From Chryseobacterium gleum (lineage in GTDB: Bacteria; Bacteroidota; Bacteroidia; Flavobacteriales_D; Crocinitomicaceae), in assembly GCA_945877005.1 (NCBI GenBank), contig CAMCQL010000067.1, forward strand, positions 1 through 9,076: a stretch of 9,076 nt of DNA. Reading direction: 5' to 3'. The number at the start of each line of letters is the position of its first letter. The stretch's first letter is position 1. Below the pieces are notes generated by a model that worked only from the letters and a program-made list of their open reading frames with translations, had not been told where the DNA came from and made no database searches. Below are positions 1 to 5,826 of this stretch, one piece after another. Made by a program: the position numbers and the translations under genes.

Positions 1-932
1 AATGTTGGTCAAAAAAATGCATGCTTCATACTTTTGAGACTTCAACTTTATTTGCACCGAGTGATTTGCCTTTTCCTTTAAAAAAATTACCAGATATCTA
101 TACAAAATTCAGAACAAACGTTGAAAAAGAATGTATTGTCAAAGCACCCCTAGTAGCGCCAACTAAAATTTCTACCCCACCATTACAAGACTTTGAAATA
201 CCTACAGAAATTAAAAATATACTTAATTCATTTTCAGAAGATAGAAGAACAGCTTTTCCATTTAAGGGAGGTTTACAAAGTGCTAAGCAACGCGTTAAAT
301 CTTATTTTTATGAAACTGAAAAGATTTCAGTTTATAAAGAAACTAGAAATGGATTGATAGGTGCTGATTATTCTTCTAAATTTTCTCCGTGGTTGGCTTT
401 AGGTTGTATTAGTCCTCGAGAAATTATCTATGAACTGATGAATTTCGAAAATATAATTATTAAAAATGAATCAACTTATTGGTTGTTTTTTGAATTATTA
501 TGGAGGGAATATTTTCATTGGGTAATGAGGAAATACGATACTAAACTCTTTTTGAAGAATGGAATCAAAGATTCAGAACCAATTTCTCGAAAGATGGATA
601 ATGCTTACTTTGAAAAATGGAAAAATGGTCAAACGGGAAATGATTTTGTGGATGCAAATATGAATGAGTTAAATGCAACTGGCTATATGAGTAATAGAGG
701 TCGACAAAATGTTGCAAGTTACCTTTGTAATGATATGAAATTGGATTGGAGATATGGAGCGGCATATTTTGAAGAACAATTGATCGATTACGATGTTTGT
801 AGTAACTGGGGAAATTGGGCATATATTGCTGGTATTGGAAATGATCCACGTGGACATCGTTTTTTTAATGTTGAAAAGCAAGCACACGATTACGATAAAG
901 AGCATAAATACAGGGAATTATGGAAAAATTAA
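1..932 (+). CDS. DASH-family cryptochrome/photolyase, C-terminal part (5' end outside window)
   Basis: FAD-binding blue-light photoreceptor/photolyase. DASH members are known to repair cyclobutane dimers, best in single-stranded DNA. The frame is open to the left edge (first full codon at base 3), so Met at base 21 is probably internal. About 303-309 residues are present of the family's usual 430-490; the N-terminal antenna Rossmann domain is mostly missing. Visible landmarks are TLFAPSDLPFP, the linker leading to LPDIYTKFR, then the helical FAD domain with YKETRNGLIGADYSSKFSPW, LALGCISPR, FELLWREYFHW, GQTGNDFVDANMNEL, YMSNRGRQNVASYLCND, LIDYDVCSNWGNWAYIAGIG and NDPRGHRFFN. The DANM, MSNRGRQNVAS and SNWGNW blocks are typical of DASH rather than class I photolyases. 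The protein ends soon after YDKEHKYRELW, without the longer tail of some homologues. Its last 13 bases overlap the next gene, so the two are probably cotranslated. Whether it mainly repairs DNA or signals cannot be told from sequence. Confidence 0.93.
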   Translation, partial: CWSKKCMLHTFETSTLFAPSDLPFPLKKLPDIYTKFRTNVEKECIVKAPLVAPTKISTPPLQDFEIPTEIKNILNSFSEDRRTAFPFKGGLQSAKQRVKSYFYETEKISVYKETRNGLIGADYSSKFSPWLALGCISPREIIYELMNFENIIIKNESTYWLFFELLWREYFHWVMRKYDTKLFLKNGIKDSEPISRKMDNAYFEKWKNGQTGNDFVDANMNELNATGYMSNRGRQNVASYLCNDMKLDWRYGAAYFEEQLIDYDVCSNWGNWAYIAGIGNDPRGHRFFNVEKQAHDYDKEHKYRELWKN

Positions 933-1540
933 GAAGAATTGATTTGACTGAAATAGTAGAAATGGAGCAACGATTTCGTGCTACTTTTATAAACTCATTA
1001 ACAGGTTACAAATCAGTTGCATTGATTGGAACAAAAGATATAAACGGACAAACCAATCTAGCAATTTTTAATTCAATTGTTCATTTGGGTGCTCATCCAC
1101 CGCTTCTTGGAATGGTAATTAGGCCCGATTCTGTTGATCGACATACGTTACAGAACATTGAAAATACTGGTTACTATACCATTAATCAAATTCATTCTAA
1201 TTTTATAGAAAAAGCCCATCAAACATCCGCAAGGTATCCAAAAGAGATTTCCGAGTTTGAAGCAGTGGGTCTAACTTCAGAATTTAAAAATGATTTTTTC
1301 GCTCCATTTGTTGCTGAATCAGTCATCCAAATAGGATTAAAATTCAAAGAGAAAGTGCCGTTTAAAATTAATAACACCATATTTATTATTGGAGAAGTTC
1401 AAACTGTTTTTCTTCCAGAAGAAATTATACAAAACGATGGATTTATTGATTTACATGCGGCTTCAAGTATAACGAATACAGGATTAGATTGTTATCACAA
1501 TGTATTGAAAGGGATACGATTACCGTATGCAAAGCCATGA
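920..1540 (+). CDS. Flavin reductase-like, FMN-binding split-barrel protein
   Basis: This 206-residue protein has the fold of the flavin reductase-like (FMN-binding split barrel) family, which binds FMN or FAD and often uses NAD(P)H to reduce flavin. The core runs from about residue 20 to 190. Typical features are a hydrophobic strand followed by GTKDINGQTNLAIFNSIVHL (residues 37-56), then HPPLLGMVIRPDS, RHTLQNIENTGYYTINQ (the family's N-terminal hallmark, about 74-90), and a later strand ending in FIIGEVQTVFL. There is no signal peptide or membrane segment, so it is cytoplasmic. It starts inside the end of the cryptochrome gene and overlaps the DUF2256 gene by ATGA, so the three are almost certainly one transcript. 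Supplying or reducing the cryptochrome's flavin is an attractive role but is inference from position. The exact substrate is unknown. Confidence 0.85.
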   Translation: MEKLRRIDLTEIVEMEQRFRATFINSLTGYKSVALIGTKDINGQTNLAIFNSIVHLGAHPPLLGMVIRPDSVDRHTLQNIENTGYYTINQIHSNFIEKAHQTSARYPKEISEFEAVGLTSEFKNDFFAPFVAESVIQIGLKFKEKVPFKINNTIFIIGEVQTVFLPEEIIQNDGFIDLHAASSITNTGLDCYHNVLKGIRLPYAKP

Positions 1541-1671
1541 AAAGTATAAAAAAAGAAAATCTTCCAGAAAAAATATGCCTTACTTGTGGCAGACCATTTA
1601 CGTGGCGTAAAAAATGGGAAAAGGTTTGGGAGGAAGTAAAGTATTGCAGTAAAAATTGCAAGAAAAAATAA
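1537..1671 (+). CDS. Small DUF2256 zinc-ribbon-like protein
   Basis: This 44-residue basic protein is of the DUF2256 type. Four cysteines, CxxC at residues 14 and 17 and CxxxC at 37 and 41, look like a zinc-binding ribbon. Between them lies the family pattern CGRPFTWRKKW followed by VKYCSKNC. The start at 1537 is chosen because it shares bases with the reductase stop (ATGA) and begins just before the conserved segment. An in-frame ATG at 1489 would add 16 residues that only re-read the reductase gene. The function of DUF2256 is not established; from general knowledge it is often found beside cryptochrome/photolyase genes, as here. A nucleic-acid or protein contact role for the cysteine cluster is inference. 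Confidence 0.85.
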   Translation: MKSIKKENLPEKICLTCGRPFTWRKKWEKVWEEVKYCSKNCKKK

Positions 1672-2000
1672 ATCTTTAAGCACACTAAATCAAATAAATT
1701 TAAGAATATTACTTGATTCTAATTAAAATTAATTGATTGCTGTTATTATCGTAAAATAGCTTTTTATAGAGTATAAAATTTAATTCCAAATCGATTAGAT
1801 TTTAATAATTGAAAATCAATATTATCCTGTGAATTGATGAAATGTTGATATTAATCACTTATTTACCGAAATGAAAATCATATTTTAATCACTCTTTCTT
1901 TAGTCTCTTTGTAAAAGAATGTAATTCATTTTGAGTTTGGTTTAATTACTCAATAAAACGATTTTTTTATAAAAAGTATAAATTGAAAAACAAGTAAATA
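1672..2000. other. AT-rich intergenic stretch, no gene seen
   Basis: These 329 bases separate the cryptochrome module from the Gre-like gene. They are very AT-rich with stops in every frame. No GC-rich hairpin with a T tract is visible after the DUF2256 gene. The only symmetry noticed is an all-AT palindrome at 1721-1734 (AATTAA, AA, TTAATT), which is expected by chance here. The promoter of the Gre-like gene should lie in the right half, but I see no exact TAnnTTTG element with a well-spaced upstream TTTG. No relic of a paa gene was recognised. Confidence 0.6.
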
Positions 2001-2465
2001 ATGATAGCAGAACAAAAAATTTTCGATAAATTAAAACTTCAAGAATCTTTAGTTAAAAATTTTCAAGAAGTTGTACATCATCTAAAAGATGAGTTAGAAG
2101 TTAATAAATCAATGTCCGATTTGGAAGAAGGAGATACGTTAGATCCAGAAGATTATTCCAAACAAAATGAGTCCAATGATATGATTCAGATATTAAAAAA
2201 TCAATTAAGTAAAACATTGGTGGAAATTGATAAACTAGCGAGAATTGATTTTACGCATAAAGAAAAAGTAGGAACTGGTGCAGTTGTAAAAACTGAAAAG
2301 TTTATGTTTTTTATTGGTGTTGCAATTTCACCTTTTGCGTATGAAGGGAATCAAATTGTTGGAGTTTCAACAGATGCTCCAATCTATAATTCAATTCGTG
2401 ATAAAAAAGTTGGAGATTCGTATGAGTTCTCAGGAATGAAAGATACAATTATTGCCATCTATTAA
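2001..2465 (+). CDS. GreA/GreB-family transcription elongation factor-like protein
   Basis: This 154-residue protein has the two-part layout of Gre factors, close to the 158 residues of E. coli GreA. Residues 1-85 form a charged helical hairpin (coiled coil). Its turn reads GDTLDPEDY (44-52), which aligns with GDLKENAEY of E. coli GreA. Asp45 and Asp48 therefore sit where GreA has Asp41 and Glu44, the acidic tip residues that act in the RNA polymerase secondary channel to stimulate transcript cleavage. Residues 88-154 resemble the C-terminal FKBP-like domain, with VGTGAVVKTEKFMFFIGV, then GVSTDAPIYNSI and KKVGDSYEF, matching the usual NSPIARALIGKKVGDEVEV pattern. The ATG follows an A-rich leader without Shine-Dalgarno sequence. 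It looks intact and lies 20 bases before the damaged paaB. It is probably an accessory Gre paralogue rather than the main GreA; that is inference. Confidence 0.8.
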   Translation: MIAEQKIFDKLKLQESLVKNFQEVVHHLKDELEVNKSMSDLEEGDTLDPEDYSKQNESNDMIQILKNQLSKTLVEIDKLARIDFTHKEKVGTGAVVKTEKFMFFIGVAISPFAYEGNQIVGVSTDAPIYNSIRDKKVGDSYEFSGMKDTIIAIY

Positions 2466-2485
2466 ATTAATTTAAAGAAAAAACA

Positions 2486-2779
2486 ATGGAAACACAAAAT
2501 ACATTTGGAGAATTGTGGGAGGTATTTATCCAAGTAAAACCTGGTGCTTCGTTCAAACATGCTGGATCTGTTCATGCTTTTGGTAAAAATATGGCAATTA
2601 ATAATGCCCTTGATACCTTCTCCAGAAGAGGGGAAGCCCATTCGTTATGGGTGGTTAAAAGCAATGAAATAATACATGTTCCAATTGGATTAGAGGAGAG
2701 TTTTTATGAGAATTCAACGGATAAGATATGTAGTCATCCAACATTTTAAGATTTACCAGATGGTGTTACAAATATGTAG
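2486..2779 (+). pseudogene. paaB: Orphan paaB (phenylacetyl-CoA epoxidase subunit B), in-frame stop near the C-terminus
   Basis: PaaB is a small structural subunit of the PaaABCE 1,2-phenylacetyl-CoA epoxidase, the ring-activating step of aerobic phenylacetate breakdown. Recognisable blocks are LWEVFIQVKPG (residues 10-20), HAGSVHAFGKNMAINNALDT, FSRRGEAHSLWVVKSNEI and a final HPTF. The open frame stops at TAA (2747-2749) after 87 codons, but the same frame goes on as DLPDGVTNM and ends at TAG (2777-2779). E. coli PaaB ends HPTFYTIPDGIEHM, so the TAA occupies the conserved Tyr codon (TAT/TAC to TAA); the original gene would give 97 residues, near the usual 95. The usual YRHPTF is CSHPTF here, each change explicable by one base. 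The epoxidase subunits paaA and paaE are not present, and only a possible paaC scrap follows. A truncated 87-residue protein could still be made. Identity is confident; loss of function is inferred. Confidence 0.8.
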
Positions 2780-2852
2780 AAAGAAACTAATTTGAAAAAA
2801 CTAAATAATCATCGATTATAACTGGAGTTTAAATTGGAAATTTAATTATAAC

Positions 2853-2924
2853 ATGAAAAGTAAATTTGATTATTACCTGCAAATAGCAGAAAGTGCATTT
2901 ATTTTAAGCTAACGCTTGAGTGAG
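2853..2924 (+). pseudogene. Possible paaC start relic, interrupted by a stop
   Basis: From the ATG at 2853 the frame reads MKSKFDYYLQIAESAFILS, then TAA (2910-2912), then RLSE. PaaC proteins begin with a pattern remembered as about F-x-Y-x-L-x-[IL]-[AG]-[DE]-[NS]-[AS]-L-I-L-[GS]-Q-R-L-[SG]-E-W; E. coli PaaC contains LVLSQRLGEWCGH. The match covers F, Y, L, I, E, A, IL and RLSE, and the stop falls exactly on the conserved Gln (CAA to TAA). The location just after paaB is where paaC normally lies. Beyond base 2924 the similarity is lost. The fragment is short and the comparison is from memory, so the call is tentative. Confidence 0.5.
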
Positions 2925-3007
2925 ATACAACATTTAAACAATAAATACTCACCTGCAATTTGGTAGGATAAAAATTAGAATTCTAATATGGTGTTTGAGA
3001 TTTAAAT

Positions 3008-3089
3008 AATTTGAATACAGTGAATCTTCTATTAAATTGAATCGAATCATGTTTTTTTATTAGAACAGTTTTTAAACTGTATTCAAATT
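3008..3089. repeat. 14-bp inverted repeat with a nested short hairpin
   Basis: AATTTGAATACAGT at 3008-3021 is the exact reverse complement of ACTGTATTCAAATT at 3076-3089, with 54 bases between. The right arm also takes part in a local hairpin, ACAGTT-TTTA-AACTGT (3065-3080). The two pairings exclude each other because both use AACTGT/ACTGT around 3075-3080. There is no T tract after either, so a factor-independent terminator is unlikely. It may be a transcript structure, a protein-binding site or the remains of a small inverted-repeat element. The role is unknown. Confidence 0.6.
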
Positions 3090-3185
3090 CTATAACTCGA
3101 CATTAAAAAAAATGAAATCGTAGGATGAAGTTTAAATCATAGTGAAAAATAGATTAAATTTACACTTTGATAAAACTTTGTTCTT

Positions 3186-4703
3186 ATGACTGCACCGTTG
3201 GTTGCAACAGTTCTTATTGCTTATTTTTTGGTGTTAATTTTGATTGCATTTTTAACTTCAAGAAATGCTGATTCCTCTACTTTTTTTACAGGAAATAAAC
3301 AAAGTCCTTGGTACCTTGTAGCGTTCGGAATGATAGGCGCTTCTTTGTCTGGTGTAACATTTATTTCTGTCCCTGGTAAGGTGTTGACTGAAAGTATGGC
3401 TTATTTTCAAATTGTACTCGGTTATGTAATTGGTTATTTAATTATTGCAAAGGTCTTAATGCCGATGTATTATAAAATGAATGTTGTATCTATTTATGAG
3501 ATATTATTAGCACGATTTGGATTTTTTACGTACAAAACAGGAGCCGCTTTTTTTATTCTTTCAAGAACTTTAGGGTCAGCCATCCGTTTATACTTGGCCA
3601 CATTTGTATTGCAACTATTTTTGTTTGAGGAGTTAGGAGTACCTTATTGGGTTACAGCGATGACAACTGTAGGTTTGATATGGGTATATACTTTCAAAGG
3701 TGGTATAAAAACAATTGTTTATACAGATACTTTTCAAACTTTTTTCCTTATTACAGCAGTTGTTTTGTGCACGTTAACAATAGCGAAATCATTAGATGTA
3801 GATTTGTTTGGTTTGTTTAGTAAAATTACCTCAACTAAAACTTCTGCCGGATACTCAATGACGAAAGTTTTTTTCTTTGATGATTACAAATCCACGATGT
3901 ATTTCCCAAAACAGTTTTTTGGCGGCGTTTTCCTTGCTATCGCAATGACTGGCTTAGATCAAGATTTAATGCAGAAAAATCTTACTTGTAAATCGATTAA
4001 AGATGCTCAAAAGAATATGTATTCCTTTACCGCTGTTTTAGTTATAGTTAATTTTTTATTTCTTATATTAGGTGGTGCACTTTATGTATTTGCTAAAGAA
4101 AAAGGGGTTTTACTACCTATGTCAGATGGTGTAGTGGTTACTGATCATGTTTTTCCCACTTTAGCATTAGGTAATTTTGGAACGATTGCTGGAGTATTTT
4201 TTTTGTTAGGTATTACAGCATCCTCTTATGCTTCTGCTGATAGCGCTTTAGCAGCTTTAACAACTGGATTTTGCATTGATTTTTTGAATTTTTCAACTAA
4301 AACTGAAATTCAGAAAAAACGAACTCAATTGTTAGTACATATTGGTTTCTCTTTATTGTTTTTAATAATTATTCTTTTGACGGAAGTATATATTCAAAAT
4401 CACAAAGATAGTGATTTGATAGGGACTATTTTAAAGATTGCAAGTTATACTTATGGGCCACTTCTAGGATTATTCTCTTTTGGTATTCTTACAAATAGAG
4501 TTATTATTGATAAAATGTCTGTGGTTGTCTGTTTGATAGCACCAATTTTGTGTTATTTCTTGGCGTTGAATTCTGTGAGATGGTTCGATGGATATATTTT
4601 TGGGTATGAATTATTGATTGTAAATGGGTTATTTACTTTTCTAGGATTATTCTTGATTTCTTCAAAAAACAAATTAGTAATAAATGAAAATAATACTTTG
4701 TGA
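3186..4703 (+). CDS. Sodium:solute symporter (SSS family) transporter
   Basis: This 505-residue inner-membrane protein of the sodium:solute symporter family (SLC5-like) has about 13 hydrophobic segments and almost no soluble domain. Family landmarks are the N-terminal FFTGNKQSPWYLVAFGMIGA (33-52) leading into SLSGVTFISVPGKV, the YEILLARFG loop, FKGGIKTIVYTDTFQ, GLDQDLMQKNLTCKS, and the segment ITASSYASADSALAALTT, where Ser346/Ser347/Ser350 lie in the helix that forms the Na2 sodium site in the family. The substrate (sugar, amino acid, sialic acid or other) cannot be read from sequence. The start follows an A/T-rich leader. Its last 20 bases overlap the GlmU-like gene, indicating translational coupling and operon membership. 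Length is usual for the family. Confidence 0.93.
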   Translation: MTAPLVATVLIAYFLVLILIAFLTSRNADSSTFFTGNKQSPWYLVAFGMIGASLSGVTFISVPGKVLTESMAYFQIVLGYVIGYLIIAKVLMPMYYKMNVVSIYEILLARFGFFTYKTGAAFFILSRTLGSAIRLYLATFVLQLFLFEELGVPYWVTAMTTVGLIWVYTFKGGIKTIVYTDTFQTFFLITAVVLCTLTIAKSLDVDLFGLFSKITSTKTSAGYSMTKVFFFDDYKSTMYFPKQFFGGVFLAIAMTGLDQDLMQKNLTCKSIKDAQKNMYSFTAVLVIVNFLFLILGGALYVFAKEKGVLLPMSDGVVVTDHVFPTLALGNFGTIAGVFFLLGITASSYASADSALAALTTGFCIDFLNFSTKTEIQKKRTQLLVHIGFSLLFLIIILLTEVYIQNHKDSDLIGTILKIASYTYGPLLGLFSFGILTNRVIIDKMSVVVCLIAPILCYFLALNSVRWFDGYIFGYELLIVNGLFTFLGLFLISSKNKLVINENNTL

Positions 4704-5826
4704 TAATGGATTGCATTTAAGGTTTGCACCATTGACGCTAACTCGTCCATTAGGAAATTTACGAATGGGAATATTAACGAACGATGAACGAGTTCGTTTG
4801 GCTTTTCCTGATTCAGAAGTTTATTTTCAAACAGAAGCATATTTAAGTAAAAAGTTCCCTACGATTACTTCTGCAGATTTATATTTAAATGCTGCGGTCA
4901 TATTTAACGATGAGCTTTTAGCAATTTGTGAAGTTTTAGAAGATGGGCAAGAGTTAATTGTTGATGAACATTGGATTGCTAGGAAAGGAATAACGGCAAC
5001 GGAACAAATTAAGTATTGCGGTGAGGCGCTAATAATTCGTTACCGTTGGGAGATTTTTCAACGAAATGGGGAGGCGATTATCAATGATTTCAAGTGGTTG
5101 ACAACTAACAGAACATCGAATCCTATTTCTTCTACAAATACCATAATTGGGGATAAAAACTTGATTTTTATTGAAGATGGCGTAAACATTGAAGCATGTA
5201 TTTTGAACACCAAATCTGGACCAATCTACTTAGGTAAAAATAGTGAGGTAATGGAGGGGTCAGTGATTCGGGGACCTTTTGCATTAGGAGAAGAGGCGTG
5301 TGTTAAATTGGCGACAAAAATATATGGACCTACGACTATTGGGCCACATTGTAGGGTAGGAGGGGAAGTCAATAATGTTGTTTTTCAAGCTTATTCAAAT
5401 AAAGGTCACGATGGTTTCTTAGGGAATTCAATCCTTGGTGAATGGTGTAATTTAGGAGCGGATACAAATTCTTCCAATCTTAAAAATAATTATTCGAATG
5501 TTGCCACTTATTCTTATGAGTCGAAAACAATCGATAAGACAGAGATTCAATTCATGGGGGTAGTGATGGGAGATCACAGTAAAACTGGAATTAACACGAT
5601 GTTAAATACTGCTACTACAGTAGGAGTTTGTGCAAATATTTTTGGTTCAGAGTTTCCTGAAAAATTCATTCCTTCTTTTAGCTGGGGAGGTGGTAATTCC
5701 TTTGAGGTATTTGACAAGACGAAAGCTATTGAAGTGGCGAAAGCCATGATGGGTAGGAGGCACATAGAATTTACAGAAGGTGATCAAGAAATTTTTGATT
5801 ATTTATTTTCAACTAAAGAAGTTTAG
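4684..5826 (+). CDS. Alternative GlmU-type sugar nucleotidyltransferase with left-handed beta-helix
   Basis: This 380-residue protein belongs to the Bacteroidetes GlmU-like family (alt_bact_glmU type), proposed to make UDP-GlcNAc by acetylating glucosamine-1-phosphate and adding UMP. Residues 1-170 are the nucleotidyltransferase-like domain, starting MKIILCDNGLHLRFAPLTLTRPLGNLRMGIL. The classical LAAGxGTRM loop is absent; the TRPLGNLRMGIL segment is characteristic of this subgroup. Residues about 175-345 are hexapeptide repeats (isoleucine-patch left-handed beta-helix): VIRGPFALGEEACV, KIYGPTTIGPHCRVGGEV, GHDGFLGNSILGEWCNLGAD (241-260, with the GlmU-like CNLGA turn), and GDHSKTGINTMLNT (296-309). 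The C-terminus HIEFTEGDQEIFDYLF is typical of the subgroup. It overlaps the symporter gene by 20 bases and its stop abuts the ABC gene. It could feed peptidoglycan, LPS or glycan synthesis. The precise substrate is inferred from the family. Confidence 0.87.
   Translation: MKIILCDNGLHLRFAPLTLTRPLGNLRMGILTNDERVRLAFPDSEVYFQTEAYLSKKFPTITSADLYLNAAVIFNDELLAICEVLEDGQELIVDEHWIARKGITATEQIKYCGEALIIRYRWEIFQRNGEAIINDFKWLTTNRTSNPISSTNTIIGDKNLIFIEDGVNIEACILNTKSGPIYLGKNSEVMEGSVIRGPFALGEEACVKLATKIYGPTTIGPHCRVGGEVNNVVFQAYSNKGHDGFLGNSILGEWCNLGADTNSSNLKNNYSNVATYSYESKTIDKTEIQFMGVVMGDHSKTGINTMLNTATTVGVCANIFGSEFPEKFIPSFSWGGGNSFEVFDKTKAIEVAKAMMGRRHIEFTEGDQEIFDYLFSTKEV

Larger units (their letters stand above)
2780..3185. 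other. AT-rich region with paaC scrap and an inverted repeat, no intact gene
   Basis: About 400 bases lie between the paaB remnant and the symporter gene. All frames are closed. It contains the possible paaC relic (2853-2924) and the inverted repeat described separately (3008-3089). The rest is low-complexity AT-rich sequence that may be eroded coding DNA. The promoter for the downstream operon should lie in the last 100 bases. The segment TTTACACTTTG (about 3160-3170) resembles the Bacteroidetes -7 element TAnnTTTG but has one extra spacer base, so I do not call it as a promoter. Confidence 0.6.

Noticed and set aside
565..905. Two minus-strand open frames inside the cryptochrome gene
   Set aside because: They lie opposite strongly conserved cryptochrome coding sequence and their translations look like no known protein; they are antisense shadows.
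1489..1536. Earlier in-frame ATG for the DUF2256 gene
   Set aside because: It would add 16 residues that only re-read the flavin reductase gene; the ATGA overlap start at 1537 gives the normal short family length.
1672..2000. Possible paaA relic upstream of the Gre-like gene
   Set aside because: No recognisable PaaA motif was found in any frame of this very AT-rich stretch.
2861..2868. TAAATTTG, an exact match to the Bacteroidetes -7 promoter element
   Set aside because: The nearest upstream TTG is about 24 bases away, slightly too far, the match lies within the paaC-like relic and no gene starts close behind. Chance matches are expected in such AT-rich DNA.
2747..2912. Reassigned TAA codon explaining both stops
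   Set aside because: The two TAA codons would have to mean Tyr in one place and Gln in the other, and TAA ends several intact genes in the window normally.
2945..2971. Second paaC-like scrap (ILTCNLVG followed by TAA) resembling LTNxALDLIGQA
   Set aside because: It is in a different frame from the 2853 relic, needs internal deletions to align and has too few matching residues.
3065..3080. Hairpin as an intrinsic terminator
   Set aside because: The stem is only 6-7 AT-rich base pairs and no T tract follows on either strand.
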